Assembly (NCBI GenBank): GCA_016192545.1
Contig: JACPTX010000020.1
Coordinates: forward strand, 1 to 43,068
Source of the DNA: Candidatus Omnitrophota bacterium
GTDB taxonomy: Bacteria; Omnitrophota; Gorgyraeia; Aquiviventales; Aquiviventaceae
Length of the DNA: 43,068 nucleotides
Direction of reading: 5' to 3'
The notes beneath the pieces are model-generated. The model was not told the DNA's origin, made no database searches, and saw only the letters and a program-made list of their open reading frames with translations. Position numbers and translations under genes: made by a program. Shown here in pieces: positions 17,341 through 25,133 of the stretch (position 1 is the first letter of the stretch; the number at the start of each line of letters is the position of its first letter).

Positions 17341-18425
17341 TGGCTGCGCCGGTCTTTGTCATCATGGCGGGGGGAAGAGGCGAACGGCTCTGGCCGCTGG
17401 TGCGCGAGAGCCGTCCCAAGGTCTGCGTGGCGCCTGACGGCACGACGAGCCTGTTGGAAGCCGCGCTCCAGCGCCTCGCCCCGCTGTGTTCGCGGGGCTC
17501 ACGGGGCTCGCGCGTGCTGATCGTGACCACCGCGGAGCAGACCGGCGCGATCCGGGGAGTCCTGCCGTCCAGGTGGCGCCGCCATGTGTTGGTCGAGCCG
17601 GAGGGCAAAAACACCGCGGCCTGCCTGGCGCTCGCCGCCGCGTCGCTGCAGGCAGAGCCGGATCGCGTGATGGTGGCCCTCCCGGCCGATCACTGGGTGT
17701 CCTCCCCGGCGTCGTGGCGCCGCAGCCTGCGCGCCGCGATCGCCCTGGCGCGGCAGACCGATGAGCTGGTGATGCTGGGCATCCGCCCGGCGCGCGCGCA
17801 TTCCGGCCTGGGGTATTTGTGCGTCGGCCCCCGGCTCGGAACGCGGCAGGGCTGCCGGGTGTTCGGCTTGAGGCGATTCGTCGAAAAACCTTCGCCGCGC
17901 CTGGCTCGGCGCCTGCTGCGCCGGGGTCAGGTCTTCTGGAACGCGGGCATCTTCGTCGGGAAGGCCGGGGTGTTCCTCCACGCGTTTCGGCGGTGGCTGC
18001 CCGTGCATGCGGCCCGCCTGATCCCGCAGGGGCCGCGGAGGACGTCCGGCCAACGCGGCAGGCCTTCCGCTCAGGCCCTGGCTCGCGCGTATCGCGGCCT
18101 TCGCCCCGTGTCCTTTGATCATGGCGTCATGGCGCATCAGCGCACCGGCCTCGTCGTGGAAGGCCGGTTCGGGTGGGAGGACCTGGGCAGTTGGGACAGC
18201 TGGATCCGGATCGGCCGGGCGGCTCATCCGGCCGTCGCGTTGAACAGCCGCAATGTGCACGTGGTCAGCCAGGAGGACCATCTCGTCGCCGCCGTCGGCG
18301 TGCGCAATGCCGTCGTCATCCAGACGCCGGACGCGACCTTGATCGCGGCTCCCGACCAGACCCAGGCGACCCGTCACGTGGTCGCGCGGCTCCGGCGGAA
18401 CCGGCGCTTGGCGCGTTACGTGTAA
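17340..18425 (+). CDS. manC: Mannose-1-phosphate guanylyltransferase-like nucleotidyltransferase
   Basis: Probably makes GDP-mannose for glycoconjugates. The 361-residue protein has the nucleotide-binding loop IMAGGRGERLWPLVRESRPK, VEPEGKNTAACLALAA, LPADHWVSS, FVEKPSPRLARRLL, FWNAGIFVGKAGVFL and GWEDLGSWDSW. All are in the order expected for the family. The loop residues GRGERLWPLVRESRPKVCV differ somewhat from the usual GSGTRLWPLSR-x-PKQ. There is no fused phosphomannose isomerase domain. A short SRGSRGSR duplication (17491-17514) sits in a loop. Start ATG 17340 overlaps the trpA stop. The symbol is given by family resemblance. Confidence 0.85.
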   Translation: MAAPVFVIMAGGRGERLWPLVRESRPKVCVAPDGTTSLLEAALQRLAPLCSRGSRGSRVLIVTTAEQTGAIRGVLPSRWRRHVLVEPEGKNTAACLALAAASLQAEPDRVMVALPADHWVSSPASWRRSLRAAIALARQTDELVMLGIRPARAHSGLGYLCVGPRLGTRQGCRVFGLRRFVEKPSPRLARRLLRRGQVFWNAGIFVGKAGVFLHAFRRWLPVHAARLIPQGPRRTSGQRGRPSAQALARAYRGLRPVSFDHGVMAHQRTGLVVEGRFGWEDLGSWDSWIRIGRAAHPAVALNSRNVHVVSQEDHLVAAVGVRNAVVIQTPDATLIAAPDQTQATRHVVARLRRNRRLARYV

Positions 18426-18841
18426 TGCCGAGAATCTTGGGGCTCGACCTCGGCGAGCGGCGGATCGGCGTGGCGCTCAGCGATCCCTTGGGCCTGACGG
18501 CGCAGCGGCTGCAGACCATTGAGCACACGACATCCGCCCAGGACCTCGACGCCATTGCCGCGCTCGTCAGCCGGCACGCGGTGGGGGTGATCGTCGTCGG
18601 GCTGCCGTTGACGATGCGGGGCGAGACGGGGCCCCAGGCCCAGCGCGTCTTGTCGGTCGTGGAGGCCCTGCGCAGCCGGGTGGGCTGCCCGGTGGAGACG
18701 GTGGACGAGCGGCTCACCACGGCCCAGGGAGAGCGCGCGCTGCTCGCCACGGATGCGTCACGCCGGAAGCGCAGGCAATTGATCGATCAGGTCGCGGCCC
18801 AGCTGATTCTCCAGGCCTACTTGGATGCCACACGCACCTAA
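18425..18841 (+). CDS. ruvX: Putative pre-16S rRNA nuclease (YqgF/RuvX)
   Basis: RNase H-fold nuclease implicated in 16S rRNA 5'-end maturation. The 138-residue protein has ILGLDLGERRIGVALSDP with the first catalytic Asp, VVGLPLTMRGETGPQAQRV, the Glu in VETVDERLTTAQGERAL and the C-terminal IDQVAAQLILQAYLD with the last Asp. Length is typical. Its ATG overlaps the preceding TAA, and its 3' end overlaps the M16 peptidase gene by 17 nt. Confidence 0.93.
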   Translation: MPRILGLDLGERRIGVALSDPLGLTAQRLQTIEHTTSAQDLDAIAALVSRHAVGVIVVGLPLTMRGETGPQAQRVLSVVEALRSRVGCPVETVDERLTTAQGERALLATDASRRKRRQLIDQVAAQLILQAYLDATRT

Positions 18842-20120
18842 GCACACGCCCTATCAATTCCTTGAATTGCCCAACGGGCTGCTGATCGTCCTGCGGCCGA
18901 TGCCGCAGGCGGAGTCCGCCTCCGTCGGGATGTGGGCGCAGGCCGGCGGCCGGTATGAGCGGGTCGCGCTGGGCGGGATTTCCCACTTCATCGAGCACCT
19001 GCTGTTCAAGGGCACGGCGACCCGAAGCTGCGAGGCGCTCAAACAGGCCGTGGAGGGCGTCGGGGGATTCCTCAACGGCTTCACGGCCGAAGAGTTCACC
19101 TGCTACATGGCGAAGGTGCCGGCCGGCTATCTGCGGCGGGCCATCGCGGTGCTCTCGGACATGCTGCTGCACTCCTCGTTGCGGGCGCGCGACATCGAAC
19201 GGGAGCGCGAGGTGATCCTCGAGGAAATCCGCATGGCCGGGGATGCGCCGGGCCAGCACGTCCACGAGATTTTCAACCAGCTGGTGTGGCCGAATCACCC
19301 GCTCGGCCAGCTGCTGGCCGGCACCGAGGAGACGGTCAAGCGGATCCAGCGCCGTGACCTGACGGCGTACTGGCGCCGGCACTATCAATCCAATCATCTC
19401 CTGGTCTCCTGCGCCGGCGCCCTGGAGCCCGACCGGGTCGTGCGGCAATTGCGCCGGGCGTTCGGCCGCGTGCGCCGCGGGCCTGTCCCGCGGATGACCG
19501 CCGCGCCCAGGCCCCCGCGCGGCCCGCAGGTGCGGGTGCTCAACAAACCGACCGAGCAGACGCACGTGTGCCTGGGCACGCCGGCGATGCCGCGGACCCA
19601 CCGCCATCGCTTCGCGTTGGAGTTGCTCCACGTGCTGCTTGGAGCTAATATGTCTTCCCGGCTGTTCCGGGAGGTCCGGGAGAAGCGCGGCCTGGTCTAC
19701 GAGATCGGCACGCACGTCAAGCGCTACCGCGACACCGGGGCGTTCGTCATCTACGCCGGCTGCGACGTCGGCAAGCTGGAGACCACCCTGCGCACGGTGC
19801 TGGCGGAGTTGGCGCGGGTCAGGCGCCAGCTCGTGCGGCCCACCGAATTGCGCCGGGCCAAGGAGTTCTACCGGGGGCAGCTGTCGATGGGGCTCGAAGA
19901 TACGATGGAGCATATGCTCTGGATGGGGGAACAGGCCGCCACGGTCGGGCGGATCTCGCGTCCGCAGGACGTGTTGGCCGGCATCAGCCGGGTCACCGCG
20001 CACCAGATCCGGCAGGTCGCCCGGGCGCTGTTCCGCCCGGAACGGCTGTACCTGGCGGCGATCGGGCCGGTGCCGGCTTCGCAGGCCGACGGCCTGCGCC
20101 ACCTCTGCGGCCGCGCATGA
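18825..20120 (+). CDS. M16 family zinc peptidase
   Basis: Zinc peptidase of the pitrilysin/processing-peptidase type. The 431-residue protein has the inverted zinc motif HFIEHLLFKG (HxxEH) near residues 50-59 and the distal Glu in EREREVILEEIRM about 75 residues later. The C-terminal non-catalytic repeat contains the R/Y-type segment REKRGLVYEIGTHVKRYRDTGAFVIY. It is a single ~50 kDa subunit like bacterial PqqL/YmxG relatives. The substrate is unknown. Its stop codon is directly followed, in the same frame, by the truncated-looking rpe sequence. Confidence 0.92.
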   Translation: MPHAPKHTPYQFLELPNGLLIVLRPMPQAESASVGMWAQAGGRYERVALGGISHFIEHLLFKGTATRSCEALKQAVEGVGGFLNGFTAEEFTCYMAKVPAGYLRRAIAVLSDMLLHSSLRARDIEREREVILEEIRMAGDAPGQHVHEIFNQLVWPNHPLGQLLAGTEETVKRIQRRDLTAYWRRHYQSNHLLVSCAGALEPDRVVRQLRRAFGRVRRGPVPRMTAAPRPPRGPQVRVLNKPTEQTHVCLGTPAMPRTHRHRFALELLHVLLGANMSSRLFREVREKRGLVYEIGTHVKRYRDTGAFVIYAGCDVGKLETTLRTVLAELARVRRQLVRPTELRRAKEFYRGQLSMGLEDTMEHMLWMGEQAATVGRISRPQDVLAGISRVTAHQIRQVARALFRPERLYLAAIGPVPASQADGLRHLCGRA

Positions 20121-20144
20121 CCCCTGGCCTGTGACTTCACCCGC

Positions 20145-20777
20145 GTGGCCGAGGAAATCCGCGCCATCGAGCAGGCCGGCGCGGACTGGCTCCACCTCGA
20201 CGTGATGGACGGCCACTTTGTCCCGAACATCAGCTTCGGGCCCGTGATCGTCGAGACCGCCCACCGCGTCACCCGGCTGCCCCTGGACGTGCAGCTCATG
20301 ATCGAGCATCCCGAGCGCTATGCGGAGGCCTTCATCGGGGCCGGCGCCAATCATCTGACGGTCCATGTCGAAGCCGAGGGGCTCCGGGACCCCGCCGCCA
20401 TGCGGACGTTCCTGCGCGACCTGCGGCGCCAGGGCCTCAAGGCCGGCTTGTCGGTGAAACCCGGCACCCCGGTGGACGCGCTGCGGCCCTACGCGCAGGA
20501 CGTGGACCTCATCCTGATCATGACGGTCGAGCCGGGATTCGGGGGCCAGGCGTTTCTGCCGCAGACCGTGGAGAAAATCCGGGCCGTGCGCCGGTGGTTT
20601 GAGGGCGACCTGGAGGTTGACGGCGGCATCAACGCGCAGACCGCCAAGCTGGTCTGCGAGGCCGGAGCCGACGTCCTGGTCGCCGGCACCTTCATTTTCA
20701 GGAGCCGGGATTACCGCGCCGCCATCGACAGCTTGCGCGCGGCGCGCCCCAACGTGGAGAGGACGAAGCGTCCATGA
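20145..20777 (+). CDS. rpe: Ribulose-phosphate 3-epimerase, N terminus missing or mis-framed
   Basis: Interconverts ribulose 5-phosphate and xylulose 5-phosphate. Motifs are DWLHLDVMDGHFVPNISFGP with metal ligands, LPLDVQLMIEHPE, LTVHVEAEG, VKPGTPVDAL, IMTVEPGFGGQAFLP and EVDGGINAQTA. Family proteins begin like M-x-IAPSLLSADF. Here the frame gives only LACDFTRVAEE after the in-frame TGA of the peptidase gene. Canonical starts are GTG 20145, which drops the first beta strand, or CTG 20124. ATG 20117 overlaps the upstream stop as ATGA but is out of frame. Removing one C of the CCCC run at 20121-20124 would join it to the rpe frame. An indel or a real 5' truncation is likely. Confidence 0.85.
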   Translation: MAEEIRAIEQAGADWLHLDVMDGHFVPNISFGPVIVETAHRVTRLPLDVQLMIEHPERYAEAFIGAGANHLTVHVEAEGLRDPAAMRTFLRDLRRQGLKAGLSVKPGTPVDALRPYAQDVDLILIMTVEPGFGGQAFLPQTVEKIRAVRRWFEGDLEVDGGINAQTAKLVCEAGADVLVAGTFIFRSRDYRAAIDSLRAARPNVERTKRP

Positions 20778-22189
20778 CCATTCGGTTCGGCACAGAGGGC
20801 TGGCGGGCCATCATGGCCGAGGAGTTCACCGTCGCCAACGTGCGCGCGGTCACCCAGGCCCTCGCGGAGCATCTGCTGGCGACCCGCCCGCGCGGGGAGG
20901 CGCCGAAGGTCGTCGTCGGGTATGACACGCGGTTTCTCTCGGACCACTTCGCCCGGCGCGTCTGCGAGGTGCTGGCGGCCACTGGGGTGTCCAGCGTGCT
21001 CGCGGACCGCGCGGTCCCGACGTGCGCGGTAAGCCGGTATGTGGTCGAGGCCAAGCTGGCCTGCGGCATCATGATCACGGCCAGCCACAACCCGGCCATC
21101 TACAACGGCCTGAAGGTCAAGGAATCGTTCGGCGGCTCCGCCACCACCGAGACGGTCGCCTCGATCGAACGCCGCATCGGCCGCCGGCCGCCGGCCGTGC
21201 TGCCGCTTGAGCAGGCCCTCGCCCAGGGGCTGGTGCGGAACGCGAATCTGCTGCCGGCGTTTCTGAACGGGATCAAGCGGTCGGTGGATCTGCCGGTCAT
21301 CCGCCGCAGCCGCCTGAAGGTGGTCGTGGAGACGATGCACGGGGCAGGCGGCACCCTCACCGGACAGCTCCTGGCCGGCGGACGATGCCGGGTCCACACG
21401 CTCCACGCGAATCCTGACCCGCTGTTCGGGGGGCATGCGCCGGAGCCGATTCCCACGCACCTGACCGAGCTGAAGCGCGAGGTGCTGAGACGCCGGTGGG
21501 ACGTCGGGCTGGCCACCGACGGGGACGCGGACCGCCTGGGCGTCGTCGCCTCCAACGGGATGTTCGTCCCGCCGGGGCAAGTGCTGTGCGTCCTCGCCGA
21601 GCATCTCATGACGACCCGCCGGTGGCGCGGCGCCGTGGTCAAATCCATCTCCAACACCTCGATGATCAACCGGCTGGCGGACGCCCTCGGGCTGAAGCTC
21701 ATTGAGGTGCCGGTAGGATTCAAGCACATCGCCAAGCTCATGCAGGAGGACGACGTCCTGATCGGCGGGGAAGAATCCGGCGGCATCGGCGTCCGGGGGT
21801 ATCTGCCGGAGCGGGACGGCATCTTCATGGGCCTCCTGGTGCTGGAGGCGATGGCCATGCAGGGCCGCGGTCTGCGGGAGATCCTCCGGCGCCTGGAGCG
21901 GCGGTTCGGCCGCTGGTTCTATGCCCGCCGGGATTTGACCGTGTCGCAGGACCGCGTGGCGAAATTTTTCGAGCGGCTCCACCGCCGCCCGCCGGACCGC
22001 GTCGCCGGCGTTCCGGTCAGCGAGGTCAAGCGGCTGGATGGGGTGAAGTTGATCGGCCGCGACGACAGCTGGCTGTTGTTCCGCCGCTCCGGCACCGAGC
22101 CGATCGTCCGCGTCTATGCCGAAAGCCCGGCCGCCGGCCGCGTGAACCGGCTGCTGGCATTCGGCGTCCAACTCGTCAAGCGGACGTGA
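20774..22189 (+). CDS. Phosphoglucomutase/phosphomannomutase family enzyme
   Basis: Alpha-D-phosphohexomutase. The 471-residue four-domain protein begins IRFGTEGWRAIMAEEFT. It has the phosphoserine loop GIMITASHNPAIYNGLK (Ser near residue 103), the metal loop ATDGDADRLGVV, the sugar-specificity loop IGGEESGGIGVRGYLPERDG and the phosphate-binding RRSGTEPIVRVYAE. The GEESGG signature fits glucose/mannose mutases. It could supply mannose-1-phosphate to the guanylyltransferase three genes upstream, but substrate choice cannot be read from the sequence. Confidence 0.93.
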   Translation: MTIRFGTEGWRAIMAEEFTVANVRAVTQALAEHLLATRPRGEAPKVVVGYDTRFLSDHFARRVCEVLAATGVSSVLADRAVPTCAVSRYVVEAKLACGIMITASHNPAIYNGLKVKESFGGSATTETVASIERRIGRRPPAVLPLEQALAQGLVRNANLLPAFLNGIKRSVDLPVIRRSRLKVVVETMHGAGGTLTGQLLAGGRCRVHTLHANPDPLFGGHAPEPIPTHLTELKREVLRRRWDVGLATDGDADRLGVVASNGMFVPPGQVLCVLAEHLMTTRRWRGAVVKSISNTSMINRLADALGLKLIEVPVGFKHIAKLMQEDDVLIGGEESGGIGVRGYLPERDGIFMGLLVLEAMAMQGRGLREILRRLERRFGRWFYARRDLTVSQDRVAKFFERLHRRPPDRVAGVPVSEVKRLDGVKLIGRDDSWLLFRRSGTEPIVRVYAESPAAGRVNRLLAFGVQLVKRT

Positions 22190-22196
22190 GCCCGCC

Positions 22197-23993
22197 GTGA
22201 TTGACCAGCGCCTGATCCGCAATTTCTGCATCATTGCCCACATCGACCACGGCAAGTCCACGCTGGCGGACCGGTTGATCGAGCGCAGCGGGGGCGTGGA
22301 CCGCCGGGATTTCCACGACCAGCTCCTCGATGACATGGAGCTGGAGCGCGAGCGGGGGATCACGATCAAGGCCTCGTACGTCCGGCTGCGCTACCGGGCG
22401 CGCGACCGGCAGGAGTACCTCCTCGATCTCATCGACACCCCGGGCCACGTGGACTTCTCCTTCGAAGTGGCCAAGAGCCTGCAGTCCTGCGAGGGGACCC
22501 TCCTCGTCGTCGACGCGGCGCAGGGGGTGGAGGCGCAGACGGTGGCCAACTATCTCCTGGCGCGGGAGCACGGCCTGACGATCCTGCCGGTCATCAACAA
22601 AATCGACCTGGGCCATGCCGAGGTGGACCGCACCACGCGCGAGATCCGGCAGCTCCTGCAGCCGGCGCCGAGCGCGATCAGCCATGTCAGCGCCAAAGAG
22701 GGGCTCGGCGTTGACGACCTGCTGGAGCGCATCGTGCAGGAGATTCCGCCACCGGGCGGCGACCCTGGCCGGCCGCTGGCCGGCCTCGTGTTTGACTCGA
22801 CCTACGACTCGTACAAAGGCGTCGTCGTCTTCGTGCGCGTGGTGGACGGCGTGCTGCGGCGCGGGATGGGCCTCTCGCTGATGGGCCGCAAGGCGCGCTG
22901 CGAGGTGCAGGAGCTGGGAATCCTGACGCCGAAGCCGGTGGAGGTCGAGGAACTGTCTGCCGGGGAAGTCGGGTATCTCACGGCCAACATCCGCCATCCG
23001 CACGACGTCCTGGCCGGCGATACGGTCACCGAGACCGCCCGCCCGGTCGCGGTACCCCTGCCGGGGTTCCGGCGGGTCAAACCGATGGTGTTCGCCGGGG
23101 TCTATCCCGCCAAGGCGCAGGACCTCGAAACGCTCAAAACCGCGATGGAGAAGTTTTCGCTCACCGATGCGGCCTTTCAGTTCGCCCCGGAGCAGTCCGA
23201 GGCGCTGGGGCAGGGATTCCGCTGCGGGTTTCTCGGCCTGCTGCATATGGAGATCGTGCAGGAGCGCCTGGAGCGGGAGTTCGGCGTGGACCTGGTCCTG
23301 ACGACGCCGAGCGTCGTGTACCAGGTCAAGCCCCGCCACGGCGGGATCCTCGAAATCGAGAACCCCTCGAAGCTGCCGCCGCCGCCCGCGATCGAGGAGA
23401 TCCGCGAGCCCTATGTCGAGGCGGTCGCGCTCATCCCGGCGGATGCGCTCGGCACCGTGATGGACCTGGTGAAGCAGAAACGGGGCGCGCATAAGTCCAC
23501 CGAGTTCCTGAGCGACACGCGCGTCAAGCTGGTGGTGGAGCTTCCGTTGAGCGAGATCCTCGTGGATTTCTACGACCGGCTGAAATCGCTCACGCGGGGC
23601 TATGGCTCCTTCGATTACGAGCTCATCGGCTACCGGCCGGGACAGCTCGTGCGCCTGGACCTGTTGATCAACGGGGAGCCGTGCGAGCCGCTGTCCTCGA
23701 TCGTCGCCAAGGACAAGGCGCAGGAGAAAGGCCGCCTGCTCGTCGAGCGGCTGAAGGGGATCATCCCGCGGCAGCTCTTCGAGGTCACGGTGCAGGCCGC
23801 GGTCGGCAGCCACATCATCGCCCGCGAATCGATCCGCGCGTTGGCCAAGCACGTGACGGGGAAATGCTACGGGGGCGACATCACCCGCAAGCGCAAGCTC
23901 TGGGAACGCCAGCGGGAAGGCAAAAAGCGGATGAAGCAGTTCGGGCGGGTCGAGATCCCGCAGGACGCCTTCCTGGCGGTCTTCAAGATCTGA
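22197..23993 (+). CDS. lepA: Elongation factor 4 (back-translocase) LepA
   Basis: Ribosome-bound GTPase. The 598-residue protein has G1 AHIDHGKST, the switch region ERERGITIKAS, G3 DTPGHVDF, G4 NKIDLGHAE, EF-G-like domains and the LepA-specific C-terminal domain (GGDITRKRKLWERQREGKKRMKQ). The GTG start at 22197 gives MIDQRLIRNFCIIAH, the standard N terminus. It overlaps lepB by one base (TGATG), the classic lepA-lepB arrangement. Confidence 0.98.
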   Translation: MIDQRLIRNFCIIAHIDHGKSTLADRLIERSGGVDRRDFHDQLLDDMELERERGITIKASYVRLRYRARDRQEYLLDLIDTPGHVDFSFEVAKSLQSCEGTLLVVDAAQGVEAQTVANYLLAREHGLTILPVINKIDLGHAEVDRTTREIRQLLQPAPSAISHVSAKEGLGVDDLLERIVQEIPPPGGDPGRPLAGLVFDSTYDSYKGVVVFVRVVDGVLRRGMGLSLMGRKARCEVQELGILTPKPVEVEELSAGEVGYLTANIRHPHDVLAGDTVTETARPVAVPLPGFRRVKPMVFAGVYPAKAQDLETLKTAMEKFSLTDAAFQFAPEQSEALGQGFRCGFLGLLHMEIVQERLEREFGVDLVLTTPSVVYQVKPRHGGILEIENPSKLPPPPAIEEIREPYVEAVALIPADALGTVMDLVKQKRGAHKSTEFLSDTRVKLVVELPLSEILVDFYDRLKSLTRGYGSFDYELIGYRPGQLVRLDLLINGEPCEPLSSIVAKDKAQEKGRLLVERLKGIIPRQLFEVTVQAAVGSHIIARESIRALAKHVTGKCYGGDITRKRKLWERQREGKKRMKQFGRVEIPQDAFLAVFKI

Positions 23994-24550
23994 TGCGGGC
24001 GCGCAGATCGTCCAGGTCCTCCCCGCGGTCCAGCCTGCGCGAGAACCTGGAATCCATCCTCTGGGCCGCGGCGCTGGCCCTGCTCATCCGCACCTTCATC
24101 GTCGCGCCGTTCAAGATCCCCTCGGGCTCGATGCGCCCGACGCTCCTGGAGGGCGACCGCATCCTCGTGAACAAGTTCCTCTATCGTTTCCGGGAGCCGC
24201 AGCACGGCGAGGTGATCGTCTTCCGGTTCCCGGAGAATCCCAAGCGGCCGTTCATCAAGCGGCTCATCGCGGTCGGCGGCGACCGGGTCGAAATCCGCGG
24301 CGGCCGCGTCGTCATCAACGGCCGGCCGGCGGGATCCGCGGTCGTCCAGGAGACGACCTACTACAACCAGGGTGAGTTCGGCCAGGCCCAGCACGCCGTG
24401 GAGGTGCCGGAGGGGATGTATTACGTGCTGGGCGACAACTCGTCCTCCTCGCATGACAGCCGGTTCTGGGGGTTCGTTCCGCAACGCCTGCTGATCGGCA
24501 AAGCCGTCTGTATCTTCTGGCCGCCGAAGCGCATCCGCGCCCTGCAGTAA
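23993..24550 (+). CDS. lepB: Signal peptidase I
   Basis: Removes signal peptides at the outer face of the inner membrane. The 185-residue protein has one N-terminal transmembrane segment (SILWAAALALLIRTFIVAPF). The catalytic Ser lies in IPSGSMRPTLLEGD (near residue 44) and the catalytic Lys in FIKRLIAVGGD (near 87). The box GDNSSSSHDSRFWG and a C-terminal GKAVCIFWP follow. It directly follows lepA. Confidence 0.97.
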   Translation: MRARRSSRSSPRSSLRENLESILWAAALALLIRTFIVAPFKIPSGSMRPTLLEGDRILVNKFLYRFREPQHGEVIVFRFPENPKRPFIKRLIAVGGDRVEIRGGRVVINGRPAGSAVVQETTYYNQGEFGQAQHAVEVPEGMYYVLGDNSSSSHDSRFWGFVPQRLLIGKAVCIFWPPKRIRALQ

Positions 24551-24561
24551 CTCAGCGGGAC

Positions 24562-24590
24562 TTGCGTCCCTGCAGACTTCGTGTTACAGT
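24562..24590 (+). promoter_or_regulatory. Candidate promoter for the glycine-zipper lipoprotein
   Basis: TTGCGT (24562-24567), a 17-nt spacer, and TACAGT (24585-24590). Transcription would begin about 24597, inside repeat copy D, giving a ~60-nt leader that contains the hairpin repeat and a strong Shine-Dalgarno. Confidence 0.6.
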
Positions 24591-24592
24591 AG

Positions 24593-24636
24593 AGAGGGGT
24601 CAGACCCCTCAAGAACTGACGGGGTCTGACCCCTCT
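24593..24636 (-). repeat. GGGGTCAGACCCC double-hairpin repeat, copy D (internally deleted)
   Basis: Reverse orientation relative to copies A and C. Both 16-bp arms are intact, but 12 bp of the centre (GAGACCATCGTT in copy A) are missing. The missing segment is bounded by GTT on both sides, so slippage between short direct repeats can explain the loss. Confidence 0.9.
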
Positions 24637-24657
24637 AAAAAGGGAAGGAGGTGTCCG

Positions 24658-25059
24658 ATGAAGTGGGGAACAGCGCTCATCCTGGGAGTCTGCGCGGTCG
24701 CGATGGCCGGCTGCGAGAGCATGGGCACGGCGGCGCAATCCAAGACCACCCAGGGCGCGGTGCTCGGCGGCTTGCTCGGGGCCGGGACCGGCGCCATCAT
24801 CGGGAACCAGAGCGATCATGCCGGCGCGGGCACGGCGATCGGCGCGGGGCTCGGCGCGCTGGGCGGCGCGATGGTCGGGCACGCCTTGGAAGAACAGGAC
24901 AAGAAAATCGAGCAGCAGCAGTTTCCGCCCGCGGCCTCTCAGCAAGCGCCGGCGGCGACCGGCGGAACGAAATTCTGCCCGGTCGGCGGCGAGGTCTACC
25001 CTGAGACCGTCAAGTACTGCCCGAATCACGGGGTCGAGCTCCGCTACAAAGAGCAGTAA
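24658..25059 (+). CDS. Glycine-zipper lipoprotein with degenerate zinc-ribbon-like tail
   Basis: Likely envelope lipoprotein. The 133-residue product has a lipoprotein signal (MKWGTALILGVCAVAMAGC, Cys19). A glycine-zipper double membrane segment spans about residues 36-79 (GAVLGGLLGAGTGAIIG and GAGLGALGGAMVG), and a Gln/Ala-rich linker follows. The C-terminal motif is KFCPVGGEVYPETVKYCPNH, which looks like a CPxCG...CPxxG ribbon with the second Cys replaced by Gly. Glycine-zipper proteins of the Rick_17kDa/YMGG type are envelope-associated. The tail's function is unknown. The Shine-Dalgarno GGAAGGAGGTG is the strongest in the window. Confidence 0.8.
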   Translation: MKWGTALILGVCAVAMAGCESMGTAAQSKTTQGAVLGGLLGAGTGAIIGNQSDHAGAGTAIGAGLGALGGAMVGHALEEQDKKIEQQQFPPAASQQAPAATGGTKFCPVGGEVYPETVKYCPNHGVELRYKEQ

Positions 25060-25074
25060 GGTCCTCGCTGGGGG

Positions 25075-25133
25075 ATGACCCGTTCGACGCGCTTCGCTTG
25101 CTCAGGGTCATGGTGAGCGAAGTCGAACCATGA
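25075..25133 (+). repeat. Start-codon-bearing intergenic repeat, copy 3 (before pgsA)
   Basis: Near-identical to copy 2 (one extra G in ATGACCCGTTCGAC) although 22 kb away. It again ends on ATGA containing the native ATG of the next gene. Here the left ATGA is 15 nt beyond the upstream stop and is not part of a stop/start overlap. Confidence 0.88.

Noticed and set aside
17486-17520. CGGGGCTCACGGGGCTCG duplication in the guanylyltransferase gene as a mobile repeat
   Set aside because: Short in-frame local duplication in a loop; no copies seen elsewhere in the window.
2021-25133. tRNA-like or attachment-site interpretation of the 58-bp repeats
   Set aside because: No cloverleaf, no CCA, no integrase nearby, and copies recur at start codons.
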